This document shows positions 8,125 through 17,369 of a stretch of DNA of 64,000 nucleotides, piece by piece (the stretch's first letter is position 1; each line of letters opens with the position of its first letter). The translations under genes were made by a program, and so were the position numbers. The stretch lies in assembly GCF_014192105.1 (NCBI RefSeq), contig NZ_JACHXK010000021.1, positions 58,845 through 122,844 on the forward strand, read 5' to 3'. This stretch comes from Paenibacillus phyllosphaerae. Lineage in GTDB: Bacteria > Bacillota > Bacilli > Paenibacillales > Paenibacillaceae. The notes below the pieces were generated by a model that saw only the letters and a program-made list of their open reading frames with translations, was not told the origin of the DNA and ran no database searches.

Positions 8125-9629
8125 CGGGAACCATAACCGGCTTCCAGGAACGGATGTCGAGAATTGCCTTATTCGATCCGTTATTCGAGTTGCAGCGCAA
8201 GAAGCAAACGGACAAAGAAGGCAACACCATCGATATGATGGAGCTGGGCATGCTGACACTGTTGTTCTTCTTCGAACAGAAGCTAATGCGGCATGCAAAA
8301 GCCGGAGTCAAAGACCTGGCCGTGTATTTGCACCGAATAACGACAGGCAAGCTGAGCGTGGAAGTACGGGAATGGGAAGACCTGGCTCGCAGCATTATTC
8401 AAGTGTTCCGGCCGGCTTCCGGCAAGAAGCGAGAGTTTACGTTCTTCAACTGGGACATCCGCGAGCAGCAAACCGTCTATACATCCATATTGAAGGCGAA
8501 TGCCTTCGATTCGAGAACGAATACGCAATATTACGCACTTGACGAGGACGGACTGGAGCTTGTCTTTGCAACCAAGGAGTTCTATTCCGAATTCCAGCTG
8601 TCCATCCATCAGCTCGTCCTGCGCAAGCAGCTTGAGAAAGGAGAGTTCCACGGGGCGCTCCGGCAGATCAATGAGATGCGCGTCGATGTCGAGACATTAC
8701 AGGAGCGAATGATCAAACTCGAGCATGAGATTAAGCGAAGCATCGTCTCCGAGGAAACGTTGCAGCGCTATTCTGCGCTGCTCGAGGACATCTACATGCG
8801 GCTGCAGCGGGAGAACGAGGAATTCGAAGAACTGCTGCAATTCGTAAAGGAAACACGGATGCGGCTGCATGCCGACATGAATCTGGAGAAGCAGCAGCGA
8901 GCCTACGAATATATTCTGCGGATTGCAAGTGAATTAGAGAAGGTGCATAACGAGCACTCCGGGCTGCTGCAACAAAGCATGGATCTGAAGAATAAAGCGC
9001 TGCATTCGGCCAAGGAATCGCTGTATTATACGGGGATCAGCTCCTTTAACTTTGATCAGGACCTTGTCGGTTTCGTCATTGGAGCTCCGCTTCCACTGGA
9101 GGCGTCCAAGGCGGTAGTCGCGCCGTTTATGGGTCTGATGCAGACCCCAAGTTGGTCTCCGCTGACCGTGTTCGCAGAGCAAAGCATTACAGGCAACGGC
9201 GAAAAGGAGCCGCGTGAAGAGTCGTTTTTGGAAGCGGCGGATACGGAGGCCAATGACGGGTTCTCACGACAAAGACGTGAATTGTTCAAGGCGGTCTTGA
9301 TGCTGCTTCTGCAAGAACTGGAACAGCAAGCACCCGTGGAGCTGAGGCGGTTGTTCATGCGGCTTGAGTCGTACAATCAATCGGAGTGGTTAATGTCTAG
9401 AAGCTTCTTTGACTTCTGGCTTATTCTTCATCAGCGCAGTCCTGTACAGGCGCGGTCCATAACAGAAGAAGACCGCGAAGCAGAATGGGAAGAAGTATTC
9501 TCCCTGCTTGGCAGCCGTATTCTGGTCGTTCATGAGTTACCTGACATTATTGCAGAGGCTGGATCTCGCTATCAGATACAGAATATGACGATTTCTTGGG
9601 GGGCGGAGCAAGCTAATGTACGACAATAA
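8097..9629 (+). CDS. jetA: Wadjet defence protein JetA (kleisin-like subunit)
   Basis: A 510-residue protein starting at GTG 8097, six bases after GGAGGAG; the ATG at 8106 is less well placed. The first 170 residues look globular and winged-helix-like (LFDPLFELQRKKQTD). A charged coiled-coil stretch runs from about 190 to 310 and a helical C-terminal domain follows. Size and position match JetA/MksF, the kleisin that bridges the JetC dimer; I recall this Firmicute family as DUF5716, from memory. It overlaps jetD by 28 and jetB by 14 bases, so translation is coupled and subunit ratios are probably controlled. Confidence 0.78.
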   Translation: MENMDREDLAGTITGFQERMSRIALFDPLFELQRKKQTDKEGNTIDMMELGMLTLLFFFEQKLMRHAKAGVKDLAVYLHRITTGKLSVEVREWEDLARSIIQVFRPASGKKREFTFFNWDIREQQTVYTSILKANAFDSRTNTQYYALDEDGLELVFATKEFYSEFQLSIHQLVLRKQLEKGEFHGALRQINEMRVDVETLQERMIKLEHEIKRSIVSEETLQRYSALLEDIYMRLQRENEEFEELLQFVKETRMRLHADMNLEKQQRAYEYILRIASELEKVHNEHSGLLQQSMDLKNKALHSAKESLYYTGISSFNFDQDLVGFVIGAPLPLEASKAVVAPFMGLMQTPSWSPLTVFAEQSITGNGEKEPREESFLEAADTEANDGFSRQRRELFKAVLMLLLQELEQQAPVELRRLFMRLESYNQSEWLMSRSFFDFWLILHQRSPVQARSITEEDREAEWEEVFSLLGSRILVVHELPDIIAEAGSRYQIQNMTISWGAEQANVRQ

Positions 9630-10383
9630 TACCGTAATGGAAGCCTTCAGAGTCTACGCTCAATTATCCATGACGGGTATAGCGGAGAAGGAACGGCTGC
9701 AGGAATATATGGCAGACGACCAAGTAAGAGGGTTAGTGGATCAGTTCGCGGCGGAAGTTGATTGTACGGTCATTGCAGCAGGAGATCAGCTGTATCTGAT
9801 CCCGCTTGTTCGCTTGTCTCCGTTTCATTTCAGCAACGAGTATATGAAGAAGACCTATCTTCGAACAACCGCCGTGAACGCGGACCTGTATCTTATGTAT
9901 CTCGCAGTTATGGTGTTTATCGGCGCATTCTACGACAGCTATCAGAGTGTGGAGCCGACCCGTAATTTCATTCCAATCGATGAGTGGGCCATTCTGGTGC
10001 AGGAACGAATCGATGTGTTGAAGGAGCATAGCGAGGATGAACTGAAGCAATACGAACGGGAATTCTCCTACAATTGGGCAGCAGTCATCGAGAAGTGGGA
10101 TATGATGGACGATATCAAGGAGACGGCCAAACGTCAGAGCGGCAATACGATCAGCCGGCTCAGCTTTTTGGACACGGTGAGAAGATTCTTATTCGACCAG
10201 CAGCTGGCAGAAGAGGTCGGTAGCGGCGAGATCGGGCTGACTGAGAAAACGAAGGTTTTCGTGCAGCGCTACTTTATGGAGCTAGAATATAACCGTGGCA
10301 TCTTGAATTTCCTGTATGGCCTGGATGAACGCCCAACGCCGAACGAGGAGGTGGATGATTATGCCCGCGATCTCCAAAATTAG
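9616..10383 (+). CDS. jetB: Wadjet defence protein JetB (KITE-like subunit)
   Basis: A 255-residue protein between jetA and jetC, overlapping them by 14 and 23 bases. The size fits JetB/MksE, the winged-helix KITE partner of the SMC complex. Similar Firmicute proteins are, from memory, labelled DUF6063. It is acidic and largely helical, with PLVRLSPFHFSNEY near residue 65 and a hydrophobic stretch at about 90-105 that looks like a buried helix, not a membrane segment. The call rests mainly on position and size between recognisable JetA/JetD and JetC. Confidence 0.75.
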   Translation: MYDNNTVMEAFRVYAQLSMTGIAEKERLQEYMADDQVRGLVDQFAAEVDCTVIAAGDQLYLIPLVRLSPFHFSNEYMKKTYLRTTAVNADLYLMYLAVMVFIGAFYDSYQSVEPTRNFIPIDEWAILVQERIDVLKEHSEDELKQYEREFSYNWAAVIEKWDMMDDIKETAKRQSGNTISRLSFLDTVRRFLFDQQLAEEVGSGEIGLTEKTKVFVQRYFMELEYNRGILNFLYGLDERPTPNEEVDDYARDLQN

Positions 10384-13300
10384 ATTTACGCATGTGTTGT
10401 ATGAAGGCGGCAATAAACGGTATAACGACGAAACCTTTTTCTTCGATGGTCATAATGGCGCGATCGTGCTCGAGAATGGCGGCGGTAAAACGGTCTTCAT
10501 TCAGACAGCGCTTCAAGCGATGCTTCCCCATACCGATCTTTCCGGACGCAAGCTGAAAGATACACTGCTGTTGGAGAATGGTCCTGCTCATATTGCTGTG
10601 GAGTGGATTCTAAGCGATAAGCCGCGCCGCAGATATGCCGTCACTTGCGTCAGTCTGTTCCTTAGCGGCAACGGCGTCGATTCATTCCGCTACGTTTATG
10701 AATATGGGGAACACGACGCGCACGGCCTTGATCACATTCCCTACGTCAAAGCTTATATGAATAAATCCAGGCCGGCCGACAAAGGGGAGATTCAGGAATA
10801 TTATTCTTCCATGATGCAGCGGTTTCCGTTAAAGGCTCGCACCTTCGATACGATCAAAGCCTATAAGGCTTATCTGGAGGAAAGCTACCATATTATCGAA
10901 TCAGAATGGCAAGCTATCGTCAAAATCAATGATACCGAAGGTGGCATAGAGAAGTTCTTCGATGATTGCAAGACGACGTCACAGCTCTTCGACAGATTGT
11001 TGATTCCAACCATCGAGCAGGCGATGGAAGGCTATGAAGAGGCCCGATTCGTCACTATGTTCGAATCGCATCGCGAAGGGTTCAAGCGTTACAAGGAATT
11101 AAAGGAGCAGATTGAAGATAACAAGCGCATTCAGAAGGAACTCGTGCATTATGTCCAACTGCATGAAAGGCTGCAGCAGGCGGAGGATCGGTATCTTGGG
11201 ACCCGAAGAGAAGCCAAGGCTTATCGTCATCTGACCTTGCTGCAGCATGGCGAACAAGAGGGGGAGCAGGCCCGACTTGGCGAACGCGAGCAGATCTTGC
11301 ACAGTCAGCATGACGCTTTAAACCGCAAGTGGAAGTCGCTTGAAATCGCCGAGATGGAGCAGACAAAGCGGAAGGAAGCCTTAATCCTGCGCGAAATGCA
11401 GGATGAAGCGGACGGTTTGCAGGAACGGCAGACGAAAGCCCAGTATCACTATCATTCCATGCATTACGCGGAGCACAGGACAAAGCGTGAATTGGCTCAG
11501 CTCAGAGCTGCACAATTGGAGCAGCAGCTGGCCAGGCTGGAACAAAGCGAAGATGAGCAGCAGCTGCAGGAGCGTTGGGAACGGATCGGCGGGGAACTTC
11601 GTACTGTATTCGAGCGTCAAGAGAAGCGGATTAACGCTACGCTTCAAGCCGTACAGACACAGCTGGCAGACTTAATTCAAGAGCAGTCGGAGACTGAGTT
11701 GACGATCGACCATCTGCGTAAGGAAGTACGGACATGGGAGCTATCGTATCGGGAAACAAATACGAAACTGGAGATGAAGAAGGAGCAACGTGACGGGATT
11801 ACGAGAGGAATCTTGGCCAATCCTGCCCTTGAACAGGTGGAGGAGCAAATCCCGGTCTGGTCTGCGCGTCAGCAGAGGCTGGAGGAAGAGCGTATTGCTC
11901 ATGATAGCCGATTGAAGCAAATGGCGGAGGAACGGGCATCCATTCTTGAACGCCAAAAGGGTAATGAACGTAAGCGGCTTGAGATTGAACGGGCAAAGGC
12001 CATGTATGAACACCAAAAGAAGCAGCTTGATAACGAGCATACAAAGGTGCTTCGCGAATTAGCGGCTTTACGCTCGAGTTGGGAGCATGTGCCCTCCATA
12101 TATGAGAAAGAAGCCTCAATTACGGAACGGCTTCACGATGGTGTCTCAAGGCGTCAGTCGCAGAAAAATGACCTCCTGCTGCAAGAGCGGCACGCTTATC
12201 GTTTCGTTGACGACTATAACGGGCAAAAGCAGTTTTTTGCTGATCCTCTCATAGAGCGGAGGCTAGCGTCCTGGAAACGGAACTTTTCTTTGTTACAGAC
12301 CGGTGTTGAGTATCTGCAAAGCTTAGAACTTGATGGGCATGAGCTTGCAGAGAATAAGCTGTGGGCGATTACTCTTGTAACCATCGAGTCGGAGCAAGGG
12401 CTGCTTATGCAGAAGCTGACGGAAGCCGCTCATGAATTGGCTTTCCCGATTCGGGTGCTTAATACGGCAGAAGCGGCAGCAATCTTGGAAGGTGCGCATG
12501 CGAAGCTGCATGACAATTGGGCCGTTCCCGTACATTGGCAGGGCAATCTGAACCGTGCTGCTTTTGAGCAATGGAAGGAAGGTCTGCTTCAGCATGCGGA
12601 ATCCATTCGCGCCAAGCGGGAGGACGTTGAGGCCCAATTGCAGCACTGGCAGCATGGATGGCAGGTTCTGTCGAGATTTCTGTCGGACTACCCGTTGAGC
12701 CGTTCTCAGGAAATTGAAAAGCAATTGCATGAAAACAGAGAACAGCTCGTGGAATCGTCTCGGGAGAGGGAACAGCTAGAACAGAATTTGAATCAATTAG
12801 AGGAATTGGCAGAGAAGTACCGCAAAGAACAGGAACGCATGTTGGATGAAATCCATCATTTAGGCGTATGGCTGAAGGATGCCCAGCATTATATAACGTT
12901 AGGTTCGGAGATGAGGAAGCTGGAACTTGCACTCATCCCTATTCACGAGCAGCTTAATGGCTTGCAAGCCCAGCAACGTAAGAAGGAGTACCAACTGCAT
13001 CGAATTCAAGAAGAACGGGAAGACGCAGAGAATAGCTGCGGCAACCTCCGCACAGAACGACAGCTGTTGCTTCATGATGACCTGTATCAACCAGCCCAAG
13101 CTTTTGTCTACGTAGATACGGAGCGTTCGCTAATGGAGCTGAAAGAAGCGTACAAGATGCTTGATCGGGAACGGGAAGGCCTCCTTATGGCGCGTAATGA
13201 GCTGGAGCGAACTCTGCGTCACGAGCAGGAGAAGGCGGCGAATGCGGACCAGATCATGATAAGCCTGCTGCGAGAGCATCCGGATGTAAACCAACTTGCC

Positions 13301-14788
13301 GATTTGCCGGCTGACCTGGAAACGCAGAAGGAAGACTGGTGGGGGCGGATCGAGCTCTACCGGAAGCAGGTGAGCGAGGCCAACGAGAAGTTGGCCCGGC
13401 AGAATAGGCAGCTGCAGAAGATTGAAGGTGTCATCGAAACGTTGGCAGGCGAATATGGGAAGCACTTTCAGGGCGAGCAGCCCGTCCTTCTTACAGACGA
13501 TCTGGCGGAAGTCAAGATGGGATTGGAGTTGGAGCAGGTGAAGCTGGAGAAGGAGAACAAGGAGCTGCAGCAGCGAATTCGTTACGTTGCAGGCCAGCTT
13601 CTCGACTTGGATCGTGTAAGGCAGCTATGGGATAAGCATGCATTGCTGCACAGGATGGATGATCAGCGCCTCATCGCCATGCCGATCGAAGAGCAGGCCG
13701 AGATGGATTTCGCCTACGCACGGATGAAGTGTAGCGAGCGAACAATAAGCGCGCTGGAAGCCGGAAAGCAAGCGGTTGAGAAAGAACGAGAACTTGTTCG
13801 TAAAGGCATTCAGCAGTTCAAGGAATTCTGCCTTGCTCATGTGAAAGACGTTAAACTTCGGCAGATGGTTGTACAAGGCGTGGAGATGAAACAATCCTAC
13901 ACCGAAATTGTAGAATTCGGCATGGTAATGGAGACAAGAATTCAGAAGGCGCTTCATGTCATGACAGAGACTATTCAGACGCATGACCGCGAATTACAGC
14001 AATTCATCCATCGCATCCATATGCACCTGAAGCAAATTACGAGCGAATTAAAGGAACTGCCCAAGAAGACACGTATTAAAACAGCAGATGGCTGGCGAGA
14101 AATCTATAGCTTCCTCATACCAGAATGGGGGGATCAAGAAGGAAAAGAACGGATTCGTGAGTATATGGAATGGATTCTCGCCCAGTTGGAGAAAGGTCGT
14201 TATCTGGATGAACAGGGCAAGGAAATGCACAACGATGTCCGCAAAAGTCTGGAGAAATGGCTGGATTCGAAGCAACTGCTGCAGGTTGTGTTAAAAAGTG
14301 AAGCGATGAAAGTGAGTTGCCGCAAGGTCATGAACGATCATCACGTTACGAAGTCCGCATTCACTTGGGAACAGTCGAATCGATGGTCAGGCGGAGAGAA
14401 GTGGAGCAAGAACATGACGCTATTCCTGGGTCTGCTCAATTATGTGGCGGAGAAGAAACATTACATTCAATCAAGCATGAAGCTGCATCGCAGCGTTATT
14501 CTTGATAATCCGTTCGGCAAAGCGTCCAGTGATCATGTGTTGGGGCCGGTCTTTTTTATCGCAGAACAGCTGGGATTCCAAATTCTTGCATTGACCGCTC
14601 ATGCGGAAGGTAAATTCCTGCAGGATTATTTCCCGATCGTTTACAGCTGCCGGTTGCGTCATACAGCCGATTCCTCGAAGCAGATTATCGAGTCGGCTCA
14701 GCAAATCAAGCATGCTTACTTCAAGGACAATGCGCCGGAATCGCTTGATCGGATAGATGCCCGAGCAGGTCAAATCACTTTATTCTAA
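10361..14788 (+). CDS. jetC: Wadjet defence protein JetC (SMC/MukB-like ATPase)
   Basis: A 1475-residue SMC-type ATPase. ATG 10361 is chosen because AGGAGGT lies eight bases upstream; an ATG at 10355 is too close. Order: N-terminal head with P-loop LENGGGKTVF (about 38-47), long Gln/Glu/Arg-rich coiled coils (about 250-620 and 760-1320) around a hinge-like region, and C-terminal head with ABC signature RWSGGEKWSKN (about 1341) and Walker B VILDNPFGKAS (about 1380). JetC extrudes DNA loops and hands circular DNA to JetD. The glycine that normally opens Walker A is Leu, and the residue after the Walker B Asp is Asn, not Glu. This is a Wadjet component, not the housekeeping SMC. Confidence 0.85.
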   Translation: MPAISKIRFTHVLYEGGNKRYNDETFFFDGHNGAIVLENGGGKTVFIQTALQAMLPHTDLSGRKLKDTLLLENGPAHIAVEWILSDKPRRRYAVTCVSLFLSGNGVDSFRYVYEYGEHDAHGLDHIPYVKAYMNKSRPADKGEIQEYYSSMMQRFPLKARTFDTIKAYKAYLEESYHIIESEWQAIVKINDTEGGIEKFFDDCKTTSQLFDRLLIPTIEQAMEGYEEARFVTMFESHREGFKRYKELKEQIEDNKRIQKELVHYVQLHERLQQAEDRYLGTRREAKAYRHLTLLQHGEQEGEQARLGEREQILHSQHDALNRKWKSLEIAEMEQTKRKEALILREMQDEADGLQERQTKAQYHYHSMHYAEHRTKRELAQLRAAQLEQQLARLEQSEDEQQLQERWERIGGELRTVFERQEKRINATLQAVQTQLADLIQEQSETELTIDHLRKEVRTWELSYRETNTKLEMKKEQRDGITRGILANPALEQVEEQIPVWSARQQRLEEERIAHDSRLKQMAEERASILERQKGNERKRLEIERAKAMYEHQKKQLDNEHTKVLRELAALRSSWEHVPSIYEKEASITERLHDGVSRRQSQKNDLLLQERHAYRFVDDYNGQKQFFADPLIERRLASWKRNFSLLQTGVEYLQSLELDGHELAENKLWAITLVTIESEQGLLMQKLTEAAHELAFPIRVLNTAEAAAILEGAHAKLHDNWAVPVHWQGNLNRAAFEQWKEGLLQHAESIRAKREDVEAQLQHWQHGWQVLSRFLSDYPLSRSQEIEKQLHENREQLVESSREREQLEQNLNQLEELAEKYRKEQERMLDEIHHLGVWLKDAQHYITLGSEMRKLELALIPIHEQLNGLQAQQRKKEYQLHRIQEEREDAENSCGNLRTERQLLLHDDLYQPAQAFVYVDTERSLMELKEAYKMLDREREGLLMARNELERTLRHEQEKAANADQIMISLLREHPDVNQLADLPADLETQKEDWWGRIELYRKQVSEANEKLARQNRQLQKIEGVIETLAGEYGKHFQGEQPVLLTDDLAEVKMGLELEQVKLEKENKELQQRIRYVAGQLLDLDRVRQLWDKHALLHRMDDQRLIAMPIEEQAEMDFAYARMKCSERTISALEAGKQAVEKERELVRKGIQQFKEFCLAHVKDVKLRQMVVQGVEMKQSYTEIVEFGMVMETRIQKALHVMTETIQTHDRELQQFIHRIHMHLKQITSELKELPKKTRIKTADGWREIYSFLIPEWGDQEGKERIREYMEWILAQLEKGRYLDEQGKEMHNDVRKSLEKWLDSKQLLQVVLKSEAMKVSCRKVMNDHHVTKSAFTWEQSNRWSGGEKWSKNMTLFLGLLNYVAEKKHYIQSSMKLHRSVILDNPFGKASSDHVLGPVFFIAEQLGFQILALTAHAEGKFLQDYFPIVYSCRLRHTADSSKQIIESAQQIKHAYFKDNAPESLDRIDARAGQITLF

Positions 14789-14795
14789 AAGAGAG

Positions 14796-14837
14796 AAATA
14801 GTAAAAGACCGGCAGTTGTCCGGTCTTTTACTATTTT
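14796..14837. terminator. Terminator of the jet operon
   Basis: A perfect stem, TAGTAAAAGACCGG with CCGGTCTTTTACTA around CAGTTGT, flanked by A- and T-rich runs. It lies eight bases after the jetC stop and may work in both directions. Confidence 0.85.
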
Positions 14838-14912
14838 GTACATACATTCCCTGTAAGATGTTGTATGATATTCGTCTGTGCTATCACAATTTACTTTACT
14901 GGGGTGTAAGAG

Positions 14913-17099
14913 ATGAGAAGGTTGCAACGTGTATTAGTGGTGCTGGCGGGTCTGATGCTGTTGATCTCGCCGACGCTGGCGGAGGCCGCTGCATCGGCTG
15001 CCGCTAACGGAAAGTCGACGGACGCTTTGGCTATCACATTGGCGGAGATGTCCAGTTTCACTGGCGTTACGAGTGATGGCTGGATTTACTATTTGGAGTA
15101 TGATGAAGCTTCCGGCAGGTCTGTGCAAAAGAAGAAGAAGGCGGACGGCTCCGGCGCGCAAGTCGTGAAGAATAGCGAAGTTTTCATTAAACCATATAAT
15201 TATTCCCGATTCGTGAACTACAGTTATACCGATAATAATGTGATCTCGCTAACCAACAAGCCGCAATTCGTCAAGCAACTGGCGCAGAACCCGAATGCGT
15301 CCATTATCGATATTATCGGCGATTCCGTCATCTACTGGGTTGGGACGGTGAAATCAGGCAAGTTCACGACCGGGACGATCAAGAAAGCGAAGCTCGACGG
15401 CAAACAAGTGACGGTATTAACGGCCGATAACGGGCAGATCGATTGGGCAAGCTTCACGGTCTACAAGAATACGCTCTTCTACACCATGGAAGAGAACAAT
15501 ACGTATGTGCTGTACCGCGTAGGGCTGGACGGCAAGAACAAGAAGAAGCTGGCAAGCGATTATTATGCGCCTGTCGGACAAATGGACAAAAAGGCAGGCC
15601 CGGTCACGTATTACGGCCCGTATCAACGAAGAAACATCGTGATTTCGAACGATCAGATCGTCTACCTCAACATGAACGAATCTGCCGTGCGGCTGAAAAT
15701 CGACGGCAGCGGCAAACTGTTGCTTCATGAGGACGAGAGCGGGAACCCTTTTGTGGAGGGGGACTGGCTGTATTACAGCACCAAATCGGATCCGGAAGCC
15801 AAAGATTGGCTATCGAGCTATTCTTACTACGGACCGATCTATAAGGTGAAGCTCTCGGGCGGTAAGCCGATCCCGATCACGAAGGGGCACAGCGGACTGC
15901 TCTTCGTCAAAGACGGCTGGGTGTATTATGAGACGGAGTCGTATGAGCTGGATCATCGTCTCATTCGAGTGAAGACGGATGGCAGCAGCGCGCAAACGGT
16001 TCTCGCCGGACTCGTCGGCGATCAGGAGTTTTACACGCGGGCCGTTATTGGCGATTGGCTCACCTACACGTTGTATGATAACGAGGAGTCAGCGGGCGAT
16101 TACCGCATTAAGCTGAACGGTACAGACAACACCAAACTAGCTTACAGCACGGCTCCTGATGCGCCAACCGCAGAAGAGCAGGCAGAATACGAGCAGGCAG
16201 TCCGTCAAAACTACGGCAAGTATGAAATGCCTGATATGCTGAAACAGGTGATTGCACTGGAGGATGAGCTGCGTGAGCGGAAAATGCTGCTTGGCGGCGG
16301 ACTCATTCATCCGTATTTCGAAGGGTTCGGTATCGGCTATCGCTACGAATCAACGCCGATCGACGTGATCCCGTTTGCGATGGATAACTATGATGACGAA
16401 GTTCATTACGGGTTCCTGACCGATTTCGGTACCGTATCGAATCTGGACGAAGCCGCTATCGTCCGCGTCTCGCCTTATGAGGATGATCCCGTGCAGATCG
16501 TCGCCGGCAATTTCCGCGCGTTCATGCAGCTGCTCGCTTATAAGCCGATGAGCGTTCAATATTGGATGGCCGACATGCCCGAAGACGATTATGCGTATCT
16601 GCAGGAAGAGGCCGCAGAGGTGGAGCAATCCCTGACGCAAAAAGAAAAAGACGTGATGAGCATCGTCCGTGAGCGGTTTGCCCTGGAACCGATCAGTGAT
16701 GTTTACGCCTACATGCAGAAGCTCGGCGAAGATCGCGAGAAGAAGATCGCCGCTGCAACCGAAGATGGGCTGGGCGTCGTTTACAGCGGCACCGAAACGG
16801 CTTCGGTCCAACCGCTGGCGTTCGATTTTGAGGAATATGAGGATGGCGTGCATCGCGCGGATCTGAAGGATTTCTTCGAAGAGGCCTCGACGCTGGACAA
16901 GCTGGTGTTCTTCCGGGATGGGCAATATTATTACCTCTGGCACGATAATAGCAAGGCCATCGCATACTTACAGGAACAGCTGAAGGCTATGGGACTGGAA
17001 GATGAGGCCAATCGGATCGCTTATCCGGAGCCGTACGAGTATGACGATGAATATGGAGCGGATTACGAAGCCCTCTACGAATACTATTTCGGCTCGTAG
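14913..17099 (+). CDS. Secreted DUF5050-like beta-propeller protein
   Basis: A 728-residue protein with a signal peptide (MRRLQRVLVVLAGLMLLIS, cleavage near AEAAA) and GGGGTGTAAGAG as ribosome site. Residues 40-430 hold repeats of the form DGWIYY..., LYRVGLDGKNKKKL and IYKVKLSGGKPIPIT, typical of DUF5050, which builds propeller-like folds in Firmicute surface proteins. The C-terminal 300 residues are acidic and helical, with no motif I recognise, and end in an Asp/Glu/Tyr-rich tail. No enzyme motif is seen. It follows the jet operon but is separated by a terminator, so it is probably not part of the defence system. Confidence 0.7.
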   Translation: MRRLQRVLVVLAGLMLLISPTLAEAAASAAANGKSTDALAITLAEMSSFTGVTSDGWIYYLEYDEASGRSVQKKKKADGSGAQVVKNSEVFIKPYNYSRFVNYSYTDNNVISLTNKPQFVKQLAQNPNASIIDIIGDSVIYWVGTVKSGKFTTGTIKKAKLDGKQVTVLTADNGQIDWASFTVYKNTLFYTMEENNTYVLYRVGLDGKNKKKLASDYYAPVGQMDKKAGPVTYYGPYQRRNIVISNDQIVYLNMNESAVRLKIDGSGKLLLHEDESGNPFVEGDWLYYSTKSDPEAKDWLSSYSYYGPIYKVKLSGGKPIPITKGHSGLLFVKDGWVYYETESYELDHRLIRVKTDGSSAQTVLAGLVGDQEFYTRAVIGDWLTYTLYDNEESAGDYRIKLNGTDNTKLAYSTAPDAPTAEEQAEYEQAVRQNYGKYEMPDMLKQVIALEDELRERKMLLGGGLIHPYFEGFGIGYRYESTPIDVIPFAMDNYDDEVHYGFLTDFGTVSNLDEAAIVRVSPYEDDPVQIVAGNFRAFMQLLAYKPMSVQYWMADMPEDDYAYLQEEAAEVEQSLTQKEKDVMSIVRERFALEPISDVYAYMQKLGEDREKKIAAATEDGLGVVYSGTETASVQPLAFDFEEYEDGVHRADLKDFFEEASTLDKLVFFRDGQYYYLWHDNSKAIAYLQEQLKAMGLEDEANRIAYPEPYEYDDEYGADYEALYEYYFGS

Positions 17100-17117
17100 C
17101 AGTTAGCAAAAACCGTG

Positions 17118-17153
17118 AGGTCGAAGGAAGCTTATGCTTTCTTCGGCCTTTTT
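17118..17153 (+). terminator. Terminator after the DUF5050-like gene
   Basis: GGTCGAAGGAAGC, loop TTAT, GCTTTCTTCGGCC, then five T. Confidence 0.75.
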
Positions 17154-17333
17154 GTGATGCGGCAAAGGCAAGATACTTAACACTTTCACATGCTGTGTTG
17201 ATATATGAACAGATCGTGTTTCTTTAACCATTGCATTCAAGCGCTCGATCGGACAATAATAGACACAAGTTGATTAACCGAACGCGTTTGATTAGCCTAA
17301 CTGCATCGATAGGCAAGAAAGGAGACCACGCTC

Positions 17334-17369
17334 ATGCTTGTGTGCACGACTCGCGTGTTGCCGATATGA
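17334..17369 (+). CDS. Leader ORF ([11 protein letters not shown]) coupled to the drug exporter
   Basis: An 11-codon ORF that starts nine bases after a strong AAAGGAG site and stops at a TGA overlapping the exporter's start as ATGA. The exporter has no ribosome site of its own, so its translation probably depends on ribosomes that finish this leader. Such leaders can make expression depend on antibiotics or amino-acid supply, but no attenuator hairpin was confirmed. Peptide function, if any, is unknown. Confidence 0.5.
   Translation: MLVCTTRVLPI

Noticed and set aside
10361..14788. Reading the SMC-type gene as housekeeping SMC, MukB or SbcC
   Set aside because: Its partners are JetD-, JetA- and JetB-like genes in one overlapping operon, and its length and head motifs differ from housekeeping proteins.
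17231..17365. N-terminally extended start for the drug exporter
   Set aside because: The extra 45 residues match nothing in Bcr/CflA proteins, and no ribosome site precedes the earlier start.
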